From NCBI GenBank assembly GCA_028697145.1, contig JAQVFR010000010.1, forward strand, positions 24,614-88,613: a stretch of DNA of 64,000 nt. The letters run 5' to 3'. Shown one piece after another: positions 47,162-57,465 of this stretch. The translations under genes and the position numbers were made by a program. This stretch comes from Actinomycetota bacterium (GTDB lineage: Bacteria; Actinomycetota; Geothermincolia; Geothermincolales; RBG-13-55-18). Within the stretch, counting starts at the first letter, position 1. Each line of letters begins with the position of its first letter. The notes under the pieces are model-generated. The model saw only the letters and a program-made list of their open reading frames with translations. It had not been told where the DNA came from and made no database searches.

Positions 47162-48364
47162 ATGGCCAAGAAGAAATTCGAGAGGACCAAGCCCCATGTG
47201 AACGTGGGAACCATCGGACACGTGGACCACGGCAAGACCACGCTCACCTCGGCCATCACCATGTGCCTGTCCAACCAGGGCCAGGAGGTGGAGGTGCGGT
47301 CCTTCGACTCCATAGACAACGCCCCAGAGGAGAAGGAGCGCGGCATCACCATCGCCATCGCCCACGTGGAGTACCAGACGGAGAAGCGGCACTACGCCCA
47401 CGTTGACTGCCCGGGGCACGCCGACTACATCAAGAACATGATCACCGGCGCCGCCCAGATGGACGGGGCCATCCTGGTGGTCTCCGCGGCCGACGGCCCC
47501 ATGCCCCAGACGCGCGAGCACATCGTGCTGGCCCGCCAGGTGGGCGTCCCCGCCATGGTGGTCTACTTGAACAAGGCGGACATGGTAGACGACCCCGAGC
47601 TGCTGGAGCTGGTGGAGATGGAGGTGCGCGAACTCCTCACCGAGTACGAGTTCCCCGGCGACGACATCCCGGTCATCGCGGGCTCGGCCCTCAAGGCCAT
47701 GGAGTGCGGCTGCGGCAAGAGGGAGTGCGAGGCCTGCGGGTCGGTCATGGAGCTCATGGACGCCGTGGACGACTACATCCCCACCCCCACCCGCGACGTG
47801 GACAAGCCCTTCCTCCTGGCCATCGAGGACGTATTCTCCATCACCGGCCGCGGCACCGTGGTCACCGGCCGCATCGAGCGCGGGGCCATCCACACCGGGG
47901 ACGAGGTGGAGATCGTGGGCATCCGCCCCACCAAGAAGACGGTGGTCACCGGGGTGGAGATGTTCAGAAAGATCCTGGACGAGGGACAGGCCGGGGACAA
48001 CGTGGGGCTGCTCCTGCGCGGCATCGGCCGCAAGGACGTGGAGCGCGGCCAGGTGGTGGCCATACCCGGCTCCATCACCCCCCACACCGAGTTCAAGGCC
48101 CAGGTCTACGTGCTCTCGCGCGAGGAGGGGGGCCGCCATACTCCCTTCTTTTCCGGCTACCGCCCCCAGTTCTACTTCCGCACCACCGACATCACCGGCA
48201 CCGTCACCCTCTCCGAGGGAGTGGAGATGGTCATGCCCGGCGACAACACGGAGATGGACCTGGAGCTCATCAACCCCATCGCCATGGAGGAAGGCCTGCG
48301 CTTCGCCATCCGCGAGGGGGGCCGTACCGTGGGAGCCGGAAGGGTCACGGAGATAAAGAAATAG
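47162..48364 (+). CDS. tuf: Elongation factor Tu (copy 2)
   Basis: 400 residues, same as the copy at 29103, in the usual str place after fusA. Identity begins at the shared ATCCAGGAGG site (47146) and ends at 48360, where the last Lys codon is AAA instead of AAG and the stop TAG instead of TGA. So both genes are probably kept the same by gene conversion. The four-Cys insert (182-192) is present. Confidence 0.98.
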   Translation: MAKKKFERTKPHVNVGTIGHVDHGKTTLTSAITMCLSNQGQEVEVRSFDSIDNAPEEKERGITIAIAHVEYQTEKRHYAHVDCPGHADYIKNMITGAAQMDGAILVVSAADGPMPQTREHIVLARQVGVPAMVVYLNKADMVDDPELLELVEMEVRELLTEYEFPGDDIPVIAGSALKAMECGCGKRECEACGSVMELMDAVDDYIPTPTRDVDKPFLLAIEDVFSITGRGTVVTGRIERGAIHTGDEVEIVGIRPTKKTVVTGVEMFRKILDEGQAGDNVGLLLRGIGRKDVERGQVVAIPGSITPHTEFKAQVYVLSREEGGRHTPFFSGYRPQFYFRTTDITGTVTLSEGVEMVMPGDNTEMDLELINPIAMEEGLRFAIREGGRTVGAGRVTEIKK

Positions 48365-48374
48365 AAGGTGGCTG

Positions 48375-48689
48375 ATGGCCAAACAGAAGCAGAAGATACG
48401 TATAAGGCTCAAGGCCTATGATCACGAGATAGTCGACCGCTCCGCGAAGCAGATCGTGGAAACGGCGAAGCGCACGGGCGCATCGATCTCCGGACCGGTG
48501 CCCCTGCCGACGGAGAAGCACGTCTATTGCGTGATCCGTTCCCCGCACGTGAACAAGGATTCGCGGGAGCATTTCGAGATGCGCGTGCACAAGAGGCTCA
48601 TAGACATCATGGAGCCCACGCCGAAGACGGTGGACTCGCTCATGCGCATGGACCTGCCGGCCGGAGTCGATATCGAGATAAAACTGTGA
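48375..48689 (+). CDS. rpsJ: 30S ribosomal protein S10
   Basis: A 104-residue S10 ('[22 protein letters not shown]', '[28 protein letters not shown]'). It opens the S10 operon, only 10 bases after tuf, so str and S10 genes may be cotranscribed. It also serves as NusE. Confidence 0.97.
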   Translation: MAKQKQKIRIRLKAYDHEIVDRSAKQIVETAKRTGASISGPVPLPTEKHVYCVIRSPHVNKDSREHFEMRVHKRLIDIMEPTPKTVDSLMRMDLPAGVDIEIKL

Positions 48690-48743
48690 TCGTTTCCCGG
48701 GCGCCGTCCGCCAGGTGCGGGCCGCGCTGCCTGAGAGGTGAGT

Positions 48744-49409
48744 GTGTTGAAGGGAATCATCGGTAAGAAAATAGCCATGACGCAGATCTTCACCCCCGAG
48801 GGGAAAGTTATCCCCGTGACGGTGGTGGAGGCCGGCCCCTGCACGGTGACGCAGATAAAGACGGTGGAGAAGGAAGGCTATAACGCGGTGCAGCTCGGTT
48901 TCGGTCCCGTCAGGGAGAAGAAGCTCAACAGACCGCAGAGGGGCCACTTCGAGAGCAAGGAGCTGCAACCCCTGCGCCACCTGGCTGAGATCAGGGTGGA
49001 GGACCCCGCAAGCTACCAGATCGGCCAGGAGATAAGCGTGGATAGCTTCACGAAAGGCGATCGAGTGGATATCACCGGGCGTTCGCGCGGCAAGGGGTTC
49101 GCGGGCGTGGTCAAGCGCCACAACTTCGCCGGAGGCCCGGCCTCGCACGGCGCGCACTTCCACCGCGCCCCCGGCGCCATCGGCGCGTGCGCCACCCCCT
49201 CCCGGGTGTTCAAGGGCGCGCGCATGCCGGGCCGCATGGGAGCGGAGAAGGTCACCACACTCAACCTGGAGGTCGCGGACGTGAAACCGGAGCGCAACCT
49301 GCTCCTGCTCAAGGGAAGCGTGCCGGGTCCCGATGGAGGCCTCCTGGTCATCCGGGAATCGATAAAGTCGGTCAAGAAGCGCAAGAAGAAAGCGCACGTT
49401 CTCACCTGA
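48744..49409 (+). CDS. rplC: 50S ribosomal protein L3
   Basis: A 221-residue L3 with 'KGIIGKKIAMTQIF' at the start and 'GPASHGAHFHRAPGAIGACATPSRVFKG' near the peptidyl-transferase-facing loop. GTG 48744 or TTG 48747 are likely starts (GAGAGGTG just upstream); GTG 48738 overlaps that site. Confidence 0.95.
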   Translation: MLKGIIGKKIAMTQIFTPEGKVIPVTVVEAGPCTVTQIKTVEKEGYNAVQLGFGPVREKKLNRPQRGHFESKELQPLRHLAEIRVEDPASYQIGQEISVDSFTKGDRVDITGRSRGKGFAGVVKRHNFAGGPASHGAHFHRAPGAIGACATPSRVFKGARMPGRMGAEKVTTLNLEVADVKPERNLLLLKGSVPGPDGGLLVIRESIKSVKKRKKKAHVLT

Positions 49410-49424
49410 TAGATGGGAAGTCAG

Positions 49425-50063
49425 ATGAAGGAAGTAAAGGTTTACGATATCGAGGGCAACGAAAAAGGTGCCGCCCAGTTGCATGACTATTACTTCGCCT
49501 GCGAGGTGAACATACCGGTCATGCACCTGGTGGTGCGCCATCAGCTCGCCGCAGCTCGGGCGGGCACCGCTTCCACCAAGACCCGCAGCATGGTGAGGGG
49601 CGGAGGGCGCAAGCCCTGGCGCCAGAAGGGAACCGGCAGGGCGAGGGCCGGCTCGACGCGTTCTCCGATATGGAAGGGCGGGGGCACGGTACACGGGCCC
49701 CAGCCCCGGGACTTCGATTTCAAGGTCAACCGCAAGGTACGCAAGCTGGCGCTGCGTTCCGCCCTCAGCGCCCGGGCGGAGGAAAACCAGGTCATGGTGC
49801 TCGAGGACTTCACGCTCTCCGAGCCCAGGACCAAGCTCGCGGCGTCTATCTTCGAGGCCCTGGGGGTGGACGATTACGTACTCCTGGTGCTGGCGGAGGA
49901 GGACGAGAACCTGGTCAAGTCCATGCGCAACCTCCCCTTCGTTCATGTGATCCTGGCGCATCAGCTCAACACCTATGACGTCCTCTCCAGCGACAGGGTG
50001 ATCTTCACCCGCTCGGCGCTGGAGCAGTTACAGGAGGGGGTGCAAAATGCAGGATCCGCATGA
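49425..50063 (+). CDS. rplD: 50S ribosomal protein L4
   Basis: A 212-residue L4. 'HQLAAARAGTASTKTRSMVRGGGRKPWRQKGTGRARAGS' (about 40-78) is the long loop lining the exit tunnel. ATG 49425 fits the family start; ATG 49413 is possible but lacks an SD site. In many bacteria L4 represses the S10 operon. It overlaps rplW by 17 bases. Confidence 0.94.
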   Translation: MKEVKVYDIEGNEKGAAQLHDYYFACEVNIPVMHLVVRHQLAAARAGTASTKTRSMVRGGGRKPWRQKGTGRARAGSTRSPIWKGGGTVHGPQPRDFDFKVNRKVRKLALRSALSARAEENQVMVLEDFTLSEPRTKLAASIFEALGVDDYVLLVLAEEDENLVKSMRNLPFVHVILAHQLNTYDVLSSDRVIFTRSALEQLQEGVQNAGSA

Positions 50064-50340
50064 TGTGATCATCCGGCCCATCATCTCGGAGAAGAGCTAT
50101 TCCCTGCTGGATCACAATAAGTACACCTTCGAGGTGCACCCCAAGGCGCACAAGACGGAGGTGCGCAAGGCGGTGGAGGAGATCTTCAACGTCAGGGTGA
50201 CCGGGGTCAACACCATCAAGGTCCCCCCCAAGCCGAAGCGGCAGGGCTGGACCTCGGGGCAGACCAGGGCGCGCAAGAAGGCCGTGGTCACCCTGGCGCC
50301 GGGTTACAGCATAGAGTTTTTCGAGGGCCCACTGGGCTGA
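50047..50340 (+). CDS. rplW: 50S ribosomal protein L23
   Basis: A 97-residue L23 of usual length ('[25 protein letters not shown]', '[20 protein letters not shown]'). It sits at the tunnel exit and docks trigger factor and SRP. It starts inside the end of rplD. Confidence 0.96.
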   Translation: MQDPHDVIIRPIISEKSYSLLDHNKYTFEVHPKAHKTEVRKAVEEIFNVRVTGVNTIKVPPKPKRQGWTSGQTRARKKAVVTLAPGYSIEFFEGPLG

Positions 50341-50362
50341 CGACGTACAGGACGGTAGGATT

Positions 50363-51190
50363 ATGAGCATCAAGAGATACAAGCCGACATCGCCGGGGAG
50401 AAGGTTCGCCTCCGTCTCCGATTTCTCCGAGGTCACCAAGAAGGAGCCGGAGAAGACCCTGCTCGCCCCCATGAACTACAAGGCGGGAAGGAACAATAAG
50501 GGCAGGATCACCACGCGGCACAAGGGAGGCCGCAACAAGCGCAAGTACCGCATCGTGGATTTCCGGAGGGACAAGGACAACATCGCGGCGAAGGTGGCCG
50601 CCATCGAGTATGACCCCAACCGCAGCGCACGCATCGCCCTGCTGCATTACGAGGACGGCGAGAAGAGGTACATCCTGGCTCCCCTGAAGTTGAAGGTGGG
50701 GGACAGGGTCATGTCCGGCGAGGGCGCCGACATCAAGCCGGGAAACGCGCTGCCGCTATCGGCCATCCCGGTAGGCACGACTATTCACAATATAGAGCTG
50801 AAGCCCGGGGCGGGAGGCAAGATGGTGCGCTCCGCCGGGGCCTCGGCGCAGCTCATGGCCAAGGAAGGGGGCTTTGCCCACGTGAGACTCCCCTCCAGTG
50901 AAGTGCGCCTGGTGAACATCAATTGCCGCGCCACCATCGGCCAGATCGGCAACGTGGAGCACGAGCTCCTCTCGGAGGGAAAGGCGGGCCGCGGGCGCCA
51001 CAAGGGCCGCCGCCCCACCGTGCGCGGCACGGTGATGAACCCCGTGGACCATCCCCACGGCGGCGGCGAGGGAAAGAGTTCGGCGGGACGGCATCCGGTG
51101 ACCCCCTGGGGCAAGCCGACCCTGGGATACCGCACGCGTAAGAAGAACAAGCCGTCCGACAAGCACATCGTCCGCCGCAGGAAGAGCTGA
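50363..51190 (+). CDS. rplB: 50S ribosomal protein L2
   Basis: A 275-residue L2 ('[20 protein letters not shown]', '[20 protein letters not shown]'). The conserved His in DHPHGGG, important near the peptidyl-transferase centre, is kept. Confidence 0.97.
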   Translation: MSIKRYKPTSPGRRFASVSDFSEVTKKEPEKTLLAPMNYKAGRNNKGRITTRHKGGRNKRKYRIVDFRRDKDNIAAKVAAIEYDPNRSARIALLHYEDGEKRYILAPLKLKVGDRVMSGEGADIKPGNALPLSAIPVGTTIHNIELKPGAGGKMVRSAGASAQLMAKEGGFAHVRLPSSEVRLVNINCRATIGQIGNVEHELLSEGKAGRGRHKGRRPTVRGTVMNPVDHPHGGGEGKSSAGRHPVTPWGKPTLGYRTRKKNKPSDKHIVRRRKS

Positions 51191-51207
51191 GGAAGAGGGA
51201 GGTAGCC

Positions 51208-51492
51208 TTGGGCAGGTCGCTGAAGAAAGGCCCCTTTATTGACGAGAAGCTCTATTTCAAGATCGAGGAGCTGAACCGGCGCAACGAGAAGAGGGTGGTC
51301 AAGACCTGGTCACGACGTTCGACCATCTTCCCGGAGATGGTGGGGCACACCATAGCGGTGCACGATGGCAAGCGCCACGTGCCGGTTTACGTGACCGAGA
51401 ACATGGTGGGACATAAGCTGGGAGAATTCGCTCCCACACGCCGCCGCACCAGGCACGGGCACGCTCACGAGCGTCCGACCCGCCTGAAGTAA
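51208..51492 (+). CDS. rpsS: 30S ribosomal protein S19
   Basis: A 94-residue S19 ('[20 protein letters not shown]', '[30 protein letters not shown]'). TTG 51208 follows GGGAGG. It lies in the 30S head beside S13. Confidence 0.96.
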   Translation: MGRSLKKGPFIDEKLYFKIEELNRRNEKRVVKTWSRRSTIFPEMVGHTIAVHDGKRHVPVYVTENMVGHKLGEFAPTRRRTRHGHAHERPTRLK

Positions 51493-51531
51493 GCGAGACA
51501 AGGACCTGGAGCTAGAGGCAGGAGATAAACT

Positions 51532-51948
51532 ATGGCGGAAGCAGCCGAAAACGTAAGGGTACGCGCGGTGGCCAGGTACGTGCGGGTGTCGCCGCAGAAG
51601 GCCAGGCTGATCGCCGACCAGTTGCGCGGCAAGGGCATCGAGGAGGCCCGGTTTATCACCACCTTTTCTCCCCAGAGCGCGGCGCGCCTGGTGGGGAAGG
51701 TGCTGGAGTCGGCGGTGGCCAATGCGGAGCACAACAACGGCCTGCATGCCGATGACCTCATGGTGGTCAACTGCTACGTGGACGAGGGATCGACGCTCAA
51801 GCGCTGGAGGCCGAGGGCCTACGGAAGGGCTACCCGTATACGCAAACGGACCAGCCACATCACCGTAGTACTGGGTGAGCGCGAGGAGCTCGAGAGTAAG
51901 GGCCGCCGGGGCTCGAAGCGGCGTGCCGGAACAAGAAGGAAAGGATGA
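51532..51948 (+). CDS. rplV: 50S ribosomal protein L22
   Basis: A 138-residue L22 ('[24 protein letters not shown]', '[22 protein letters not shown]'). The end carries a basic, Arg/Lys/Gly-rich tail (about 117-138), longer than in many species. It lines the exit tunnel. Confidence 0.95.
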   Translation: MAEAAENVRVRAVARYVRVSPQKARLIADQLRGKGIEEARFITTFSPQSAARLVGKVLESAVANAEHNNGLHADDLMVVNCYVDEGSTLKRWRPRAYGRATRIRKRTSHITVVLGEREELESKGRRGSKRRAGTRRKG

Positions 51949-51952
51949 GAGC

Positions 51953-52768
51953 GTGGGTCAGAAGGTCCATCCATATGGTTTTAGGCTGGGGGTAATATAC
52001 GACTGGAAATCCCGCTGGTTCGCCGGCAAGGATTACGCGGACCTGCTCCAGGAAGACCTCTCCATCCGCCGCTATATCAAGCAGAACCTGAGGAGGGCGG
52101 CCATATCGCGCGTGGAGATCGAGCGCACCAGCAAGCGAATCAAAGTGGATATCTACACCGCCAGGCCCGGCATCGTCATCGGGCGCCGGGGCGCCGAGGT
52201 GGACCGCATCAAGCGAGACCTGGCGAAGATGACCGGCAAGGACGTCCAGGTCAACATCCAGGAGGTCAACGCGCCTGAGATGGATGCGTTCCTGGTGGCC
52301 CAGAATATCGCCGAGCAGCTGGAGGGCAGGGTATCCTTCCGGCGCGCCATGAAGAGGTCGGTGCAGAACGCCATACGCGCCGGCGCCAAGGGCATCAAGG
52401 TCTCCTGCTCGGGCAGGCTGGGCGGCGCCGAGATGGCGCGCAGGGAATGGTACCGCGAGGGCCGTGTCCCCCTGCAGACCCTGCGGGCGGACATCGATTA
52501 CGGCTTCTACGTGGCCCGCACCACCATGGGAGTCATCGGCGTCAAGGTCTGGATCTACAAGGGAAACATCGCCGAGCCGGAACGCAGGCCCAGGGAGAAA
52601 CCCCTCGAGGCCGAGGAGGCCCCCGCTGTAAAGGCGGTTGCAAAGGAGGCGGCCGAGGTCGTCGAGGCGACGGAGACAGCCGCGCCGGAGGAGGAGGCGG
52701 CCGCAGGCGGCAGGGGCGAAGCCGGCGAGGAGGAAAAAGTCGAGGAGAAGGAAGTCGAGGAGGTCTGA
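51953..52768 (+). CDS. rpsC: 30S ribosomal protein S3 with acidic tail
   Basis: A 271-residue S3. The KH domain has '[18 protein letters not shown]', and the C-terminal domain '[15 protein letters not shown]' ends near residue 208. A further ~60 residues, rich in Glu, Ala and Val ([20 protein letters not shown]...), go beyond the usual end. GTG 51953 follows AAGGAAAGGATG. It helps the mRNA entry-site helicase activity. Confidence 0.95.
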   Translation: MGQKVHPYGFRLGVIYDWKSRWFAGKDYADLLQEDLSIRRYIKQNLRRAAISRVEIERTSKRIKVDIYTARPGIVIGRRGAEVDRIKRDLAKMTGKDVQVNIQEVNAPEMDAFLVAQNIAEQLEGRVSFRRAMKRSVQNAIRAGAKGIKVSCSGRLGGAEMARREWYREGRVPLQTLRADIDYGFYVARTTMGVIGVKVWIYKGNIAEPERRPREKPLEAEEAPAVKAVAKEAAEVVEATETAAPEEEAAAGGRGEAGEEEKVEEKEVEEV

Positions 52769-52774
52769 CAGCTC

Positions 52775-53197
52775 ATGCTGATGCCTCGCAAGTTCAAGCA
52801 CAGGAAGGTCCAGCGCGGCCGCATGAAGGGGCGCTCCAAGGGCGGCACCAGGGTCCACTTCGGGGACTATGGACTGCAGGCCCTGGAGCCTTCGTGGGTG
52901 ACCGCGCGACAGATAGAATCGGCCAGGGTGGCGATCACCAGGCACGTGAAGAGGAGCGGCAAGGTCTGGATAAACGTCTTCCCGGACAAGCCGGTATCGA
53001 AAAAGCCGGCGGAGACGCGCATGGGCAGCGGAAAAGGCAACCCCGACCACTGGGTGGCGGTGGTCAAGCCCGGGCGCGTGATGTTCGAGCTCTCCGGCGT
53101 ACCCGAGCACACGGCCGTCGAGGCCATGCGGAGGGCGGCGCACAAGATGCCCATGAAGTGCCGTTTCGTGAAGCGGGAGACCACGGGTGGTGAATGA
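52775..53197 (+). CDS. rplP: 50S ribosomal protein L16
   Basis: A 140-residue L16 ('[19 protein letters not shown]', '[27 protein letters not shown]'). It binds near the A-site tRNA. Its end overlaps rpmC by 11 bases. Confidence 0.96.
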   Translation: MLMPRKFKHRKVQRGRMKGRSKGGTRVHFGDYGLQALEPSWVTARQIESARVAITRHVKRSGKVWINVFPDKPVSKKPAETRMGSGKGNPDHWVAVVKPGRVMFELSGVPEHTAVEAMRRAAHKMPMKCRFVKRETTGGE

Positions 53198-53402
53198 TTT
53201 GAAGGCGAGAGAACTGCGCGAGTATTCCCACGAAGAGCTTGTCGTACGTCTGAAGGAAGCCAAGGAGGAGCTGTTCAACCTGCGTTTTCAATCGGCTACG
53301 GGGCAGCTGGACAACACCTCCAAGATCATGGAGACGAAGCGAGACATAGCGCGCATCTGCACGGTATTGCGGGAACAGGAACTCGGAGAGGAGGCGTCCT
53401 GA
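53187..53402 (+). CDS. rpmC: 50S ribosomal protein L29
   Basis: A 71-residue L29, helical hairpin ('[31 protein letters not shown]'). GTG 53187 overlaps the end of rplP. It lies by the tunnel exit next to L23. Confidence 0.95.
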   Translation: MVNDLKARELREYSHEELVVRLKEAKEELFNLRFQSATGQLDNTSKIMETKRDIARICTVLREQELGEEAS

Positions 53403-53432
53403 GCCTCCGTTTAGAGGAAGGACAACCGGAAA

Positions 53433-53693
53433 ATGGCGGAGAGGACGAGCAGGAGGAAGGTAAGAGTGGGCACGGTGGTCTCGGACAAGATGGACAAGAC
53501 CATCGTCGTTAACGTGGAGACTCGCATGCCTCACCCGCTTTACGGCAAGATCGTTCGCCGCAGCAAGAGATACACGGCGCACGACGAGGAGAACCAGTGC
53601 AACATCGGCGACGTGGTGCGCATCATGGAGACGAGGCCGATCTCCCGCACCAAGCGCTGGCGGCTGGTGGAGATCGTGGAGAAGGCGGAATAG
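53433..53693 (+). CDS. rpsQ: 30S ribosomal protein S17
   Basis: An 86-residue S17 ('[24 protein letters not shown]', '[21 protein letters not shown]'). Last gene of the S10 operon in the standard order. Confidence 0.96.
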   Translation: MAERTSRRKVRVGTVVSDKMDKTIVVNVETRMPHPLYGKIVRRSKRYTAHDEENQCNIGDVVRIMETRPISRTKRWRLVEIVEKAE

Positions 53694-53723
53694 CGGCCGC
53701 ATGCCGCGATTCGGAGGAAGATC

Positions 53724-54092
53724 ATGATACAGGCGGAATCGCGAGTGAGGATAGCCGATAACACCGGCGCCCGGGAACTTCTGGTGATCAGGGTCCTGGG
53801 AGGCTCGGGACGCCGCTATGCTTACGCCGGGGACATAGTGGTCGGCACGGTGAAGGCGGCCACGCCGGGTGGAGCGGTGAAGAAGGGCGACATCGTGAGG
53901 GCGGTGGTAGTCCGTACCAAGAAGGAGCGGCGCCGGCAGGACGGGTCGTACATCAAGTTCGACGAGAACGCCGTCGTGCTCATCAACGAGATGAAGGATC
54001 CGCGAGGGACGCGTATCTTCGGGCCGGTGGCCAGGGAACTGCGCGAGAAGAAGTTCATGAAGATAATTTCCCTCGCTCCCGAGGTGCTCTAG
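53724..54092 (+). CDS. rplN: 50S ribosomal protein L14
   Basis: A 122-residue L14, exactly the common length ('[27 protein letters not shown]', '[24 protein letters not shown]'). First gene of the spc group; it binds RsfS-type factors in other species. Confidence 0.97.
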   Translation: MIQAESRVRIADNTGARELLVIRVLGGSGRRYAYAGDIVVGTVKAATPGGAVKKGDIVRAVVVRTKKERRRQDGSYIKFDENAVVLINEMKDPRGTRIFGPVARELREKKFMKIISLAPEVL

Positions 54093-54109
54093 ATGGCGAT
54101 CGAGGAGAG

Positions 54110-54433
54110 ATGATGGGTGGTCTGAAGATAAAGAAGGGCGACAAGGTCGAGGTGCTGGCCGGCAAGTACCGCGGAAAGCAGGGCAAGGTGCTCAAGAGCT
54201 TTCCGGAGAGCAGGCGAGTAGTGGTGGAGGGGGTGAACCTGGTGAAGAGGCACACCCGCCCCTCCCAGGAGAATCCCCAAGGCGGGATCGTCACCAAGGA
54301 GGCGCCCATCGACATTTCCAACGTCGCCCTCGTATGCGACTCCTGCAGCCGCAGGATCAGGGTCGGATATCGTTTCGACTCCGATGACGTCAAGAGGCGC
54401 GTCTGCCGCAAGTGCGGGGCTGACCTGGATTAG
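54110..54433 (+). CDS. rplX: 50S ribosomal protein L24
   Basis: A 107-residue L24 with a KOW motif ('IKKGDKVEVLAGKYRGKQGKVLK') and a C-terminal CxxC pair set ('CDSCSRRIRVGYRF', 'CRKCGAD'), suggesting a zinc-binding form. ATG 54110 follows GAGGAGAG; ATG 54113 is the alternative. Confidence 0.95.
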   Translation: MMGGLKIKKGDKVEVLAGKYRGKQGKVLKSFPESRRVVVEGVNLVKRHTRPSQENPQGGIVTKEAPIDISNVALVCDSCSRRIRVGYRFDSDDVKRRVCRKCGADLD

Positions 54434-54463
54434 CGAGAAACTGATAAGGCCGAGGAAGGGAAC

Positions 54464-55009
54464 ATGGTGCCGAGGTTAAAAGAGAAATATCGCGAGGAAG
54501 TGGTGCCCTCTCTCAGGGAGAGATTCGGGTATCGCAATGATCTGCAGGTACCGCGCCTGGAGAAGATAGTGGTGAACATGGGTGTGGGAGAGGGAGCCCA
54601 CGACCCCAAGGCCATAGACGGGGCCATGAAGGACATGGCGCTTATCACCGGACAGAAGCCGAGGTTGAACCGGGCCCGCAAGTCGGTGGCCGGCTTCAAG
54701 CTGCGTACCGGGATGTCGGTGGGGTGCAAGGTGACCCTGCGCGGCGACCGTATGTACGAGTTCCTGGACCGCCTGACCTCCCTGGCCATACCCCGGGTAA
54801 GGGACTTCCGGGGGCTCAACCCCAAGTCCTTCGACGGCTGGGGGAATTTTAACATGGGCCTGGACGAGCAGCTCGTGTTTCCGGAGATTGACTACGACGA
54901 TATCGACAGGATAAGAGGTATGGATATAACCATCGTTACGACGGCACAGACGGACGAGGAGGGGTTGGCCCTGCTGGACGCCATGGGCATGCCCTTCCGC
55001 GGCAAGTGA
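54464..55009 (+). CDS. rplE: 50S ribosomal protein L5
   Basis: A 181-residue L5 ('[21 protein letters not shown]', '[19 protein letters not shown]', '[20 protein letters not shown]'). It binds 5S rRNA and contacts P-site tRNA. Confidence 0.97.
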   Translation: MVPRLKEKYREEVVPSLRERFGYRNDLQVPRLEKIVVNMGVGEGAHDPKAIDGAMKDMALITGQKPRLNRARKSVAGFKLRTGMSVGCKVTLRGDRMYEFLDRLTSLAIPRVRDFRGLNPKSFDGWGNFNMGLDEQLVFPEIDYDDIDRIRGMDITIVTTAQTDEEGLALLDAMGMPFRGK

Positions 55010-55023
55010 TAAGGAGAGGCTTC

Positions 55024-55209
55024 ATGGCAAAAAAATCTATGGTTGCCAAGCAGAAGAGACCTCCCAAGTTCAGCACCCGGGGTTACAACAGGTGCAGGCG
55101 CTGCGGACGCCCCAGGGGATATTTTCGCAAGTTCAATCTCTGCCGCATATGTATGCGCGAACTCGCCCACGAGGGAGAGATCCCGGGCATGACCAAGTCG
55201 AGCTGGTAA
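55024..55209 (+). CDS. rpsZ: 30S ribosomal protein S14 type Z
   Basis: A 61-residue short, zinc-binding S14 (Cys24, 27, 40, 43), the C+ form. ATG 55024 follows AAGGAGAGG; the in-frame ATG at 55006 overlaps the rplE stop and lacks family similarity. Confidence 0.95.
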   Translation: MAKKSMVAKQKRPPKFSTRGYNRCRRCGRPRGYFRKFNLCRICMRELAHEGEIPGMTKSSW

Positions 55210-55224
55210 GGAGGCGGATAGCAG

Positions 55225-55623
55225 ATGACCATGACCGATCCCATCGCGGATATGCTGACCCGCATCCGCAACGCCAATACCGCGCACCACGAGGTGGTGG
55301 AGATGCCGTTTTCCAAGCTGAAGGAGTCCATCGCGGATATATTGCGCAGAGAGGGTTACATCGCGGGGTACGAGGTGGTGAAGGGCGAGAGCTACGACAC
55401 CCTGAAGATGACCCTGAAGTACGGCCCCAACCGCGAGCAGCTGATCAACGGCATAAAGAGGATCAGCAAGCCGGGCCTGCGCGTCTACAGCAAGAAGACC
55501 GACGTGCCCCGGGTGCTGGGAGGACTGGGGATCGCGATCATATCCACCTCCAGGGGAGTGATCACCGATCGCGAGGCGCGGGAGATGAAGGTCGGCGGCG
55601 AAGTATTAGCTTACGTGTGGTAG
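55225..55623 (+). CDS. rpsH: 30S ribosomal protein S8
   Basis: A 132-residue S8 ('[20 protein letters not shown]', '[30 protein letters not shown]'). In other bacteria it represses the spc operon. Either ATG 55225 or 55231 may start it. Confidence 0.97.
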   Translation: MTMTDPIADMLTRIRNANTAHHEVVEMPFSKLKESIADILRREGYIAGYEVVKGESYDTLKMTLKYGPNREQLINGIKRISKPGLRVYSKKTDVPRVLGGLGIAIISTSRGVITDREAREMKVGGEVLAYVW

Positions 55624-55645
55624 CGGATAGAGCTGGAGGTTCGAG

Positions 55646-56182
55646 TTGTCGAGAATAGGCAAAATGCCCATACCCATCCCGCAAGGGACGGAAGTGAAGG
55701 TAGAGGGCAACAAGGTGACCGCGAAGGGACCCAGGGGAGAGCTGACCCGGGAGTTTCATCCGGATATGGATATAAGCATCGAGGAAGAGAACCTGCTGGT
55801 GAGGCGCCCGTCCGATTCCGGCATGCACCGGTCGCTGCACGGGCTCACGCGCTCGCTGGTCGCCAACATGGTGGAGGGAGTCACCAGCGGTTTCGAGAAG
55901 AACCTGGAGATCCACGGCGTTGGTTATCGCGCCGTGGCCAAGGACAGGGACGTGGAGCTTACCCTGGGTTTCTCGCACCCCATCCTGGTGAAGGCGCCGG
56001 AGGGCATCGAGTTCGAGGTGGTGACGCCCACTAAGTTGAGGGTCAAAGGTATCGACAAGCAGAAGGTGGGCCAGATGGCGGCGAAGATAAGAGCCCTGCG
56101 CAAGCCCGATCCCTACAAGGGGAAAGGGGTGCGCTATGCCGGGGAGTACATCAAGCGCAAGGCCGGAAAGACCGCGGTATGA
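55646..56182 (+). CDS. rplF: 50S ribosomal protein L6
   Basis: A 178-residue L6 with two similar halves ('SRIGKMPIPIPQGTEVKVEGN', 'EIHGVGYRAVAKDRDVELTLGFSHP', 'RKPDPYKGKGVRYAGE'). TTG start at 55646 after GGAGG. It lies near the factor-binding site. Confidence 0.97.
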   Translation: MSRIGKMPIPIPQGTEVKVEGNKVTAKGPRGELTREFHPDMDISIEEENLLVRRPSDSGMHRSLHGLTRSLVANMVEGVTSGFEKNLEIHGVGYRAVAKDRDVELTLGFSHPILVKAPEGIEFEVVTPTKLRVKGIDKQKVGQMAAKIRALRKPDPYKGKGVRYAGEYIKRKAGKTAV

Positions 56183-56216
56183 TGCCGTTTGAGGAACAGG
56201 AGAGAGTGAGCGCGGG

Positions 56217-56579
56217 ATGAAGAAGACAGACCCGAAGCAACTGGGGAGGATGCGCCGGCACCGGCGCGTGCGCAGGAAGATATCGGGAAGCGCGGAGAGG
56301 CCGAGGCTCTCGGTCTTCCGCAGCAACAGGCATATCTACGCCCAGATCATAGACGACAGGGCGGGGCGGACGCTGGTCAGCGCGTCCAGCATGGAATCAG
56401 GATTGGAGACGGCGGGCAAGAGCAAGAGCGAAGTGGCGGTCGAGGTCGGCCGCGCCCTGGCCGGCCGGGCTCGTGAAAAAGGCGTGGAAAAAGTGATATT
56501 CGAACGGGGAGGCAACCTGTACCACGGCAGGGTCAAAGCCCTCGCCGATGGCGCCCGTGAGGGCGGCCTGGTGTTCTGA
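56217..56579 (+). CDS. rplR: 50S ribosomal protein L18
   Basis: A 120-residue L18 ('[27 protein letters not shown]', '[24 protein letters not shown]'). It binds 5S rRNA with L5. Confidence 0.97.
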   Translation: MKKTDPKQLGRMRRHRRVRRKISGSAERPRLSVFRSNRHIYAQIIDDRAGRTLVSASSMESGLETAGKSKSEVAVEVGRALAGRAREKGVEKVIFERGGNLYHGRVKALADGAREGGLVF

Positions 56580-56601
56580 TGCCGGATAGTGGAGGTTACA
56601 C

Positions 56602-57114
56602 ATGCCCAAGATAGACCCGACGGTCCTGGAACTGGAAGAGAGAGTAATACATATCAACCGCGTGGCCAAGGTGGTCAAGGGCGGCCGCCGCTTCAGCTTC
56701 ACCGCCCTGGTCGTGGTAGGGGACAGCGCGGGCATGGTCGGATACGGTTACGGCAAGGCCAGGGAGGTGCCGCTGGCTATCCAGAAGGGCGTCGAGAAGG
56801 CCAAGCGCAACCTCTTCAAGGTCCCGACTCGCGGAACGACCATACCGTATAAGGTCGTCGGCAAGTACGAGTCATCAAGGGTGCTGCTCAAGCCGGCCAG
56901 CGAGGGTACCGGCGTCATCGCCGGCGGCCCGGTCCGTGCGGTCATCGAGCTGTCCGGGGTCCAGGATATCCTGACCAAGACGTACGGGTCGCGCAATCCC
57001 GTCAACGTGGTAAAGGCGACGGTGGAGGGCCTCAAGTCGATCAACCGCACGCGCGAGGTGGCGAAGCTGAGGAAGACGCAGCTCCGCAAGGCCGAGGAGG
57101 CGGTGGAGGCTTGA
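56602..57114 (+). CDS. rpsE: 30S ribosomal protein S5
   Basis: A 170-residue S5 ('[22 protein letters not shown]', '[17 protein letters not shown]', '[16 protein letters not shown]'). It helps proofreading and mRNA unwinding. It overlaps the possible TTG start of rpmD. Confidence 0.97.
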   Translation: MPKIDPTVLELEERVIHINRVAKVVKGGRRFSFTALVVVGDSAGMVGYGYGKAREVPLAIQKGVEKAKRNLFKVPTRGTTIPYKVVGKYESSRVLLKPASEGTGVIAGGPVRAVIELSGVQDILTKTYGSRNPVNVVKATVEGLKSINRTREVAKLRKTQLRKAEEAVEA

Positions 57115-57128
57115 AAGGCGAGGAGAAG

Positions 57129-57317
57129 ATGTTACGCATAACACTGGTCCGCAGCCCCATCGGGCGACCCGCCGTGCAGCGGCGGACGGTACGCGCGCTG
57201 GGCCTGAAGAGGATGAACCACTCCGTGGTGCAGAGGGACACGCCGGAGATAAAGGGAATGATTAGCAGGATAAGCCACCTGGTGGCTGTGGAGCCCTGCG
57301 AGGCGGAGAAGGATTAA
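57129..57317 (+). CDS. rpmD: 50S ribosomal protein L30
   Basis: A 62-residue L30 ('[34 protein letters not shown]'). ATG 57129 matches the family start and follows GAGGAG; a TTG at 57111 would add six residues. A 148-base gap follows before rplO, which is long for this operon. Confidence 0.93.
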   Translation: MLRITLVRSPIGRPAVQRRTVRALGLKRMNHSVVQRDTPEIKGMISRISHLVAVEPCEAEKD

Positions 57318-57320
57318 CCT

Positions 57321-57402
57321 CGGGGGTACCCCGCAGAACCCCCGTGAAAGCGCGATGGCGGTGGAGCGCATGCCGCATACCACCGGCTCATGGCGGTTAA
57401 GG
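57321..57402 (+). other. Hairpin-rich gap between rpmD and rplO
   Basis: CGGGGGT (57321-57327) pairs with ACCCCCG (57338-57344); next, CGGTGG and CCACCG around 57360-57390 can form a second stem. No T-tract follows. These could limit or tune expression of rplO-secY onwards. Confidence 0.4.
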
Positions 57403-57465
57403 TGACTACGAGAAGCTCGCCCCGCACGGGAGGGGCCGGTCTCGGGAAGAGGAGCGAGAGATAGA

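Noticed and set aside
47105..48412. Long antisense frames over both tuf genes (also 29085-30443)
   Set aside because: They repeat exactly because the two tuf genes are identical; His/Gly/Asp/Val-rich content is typical of shadows.
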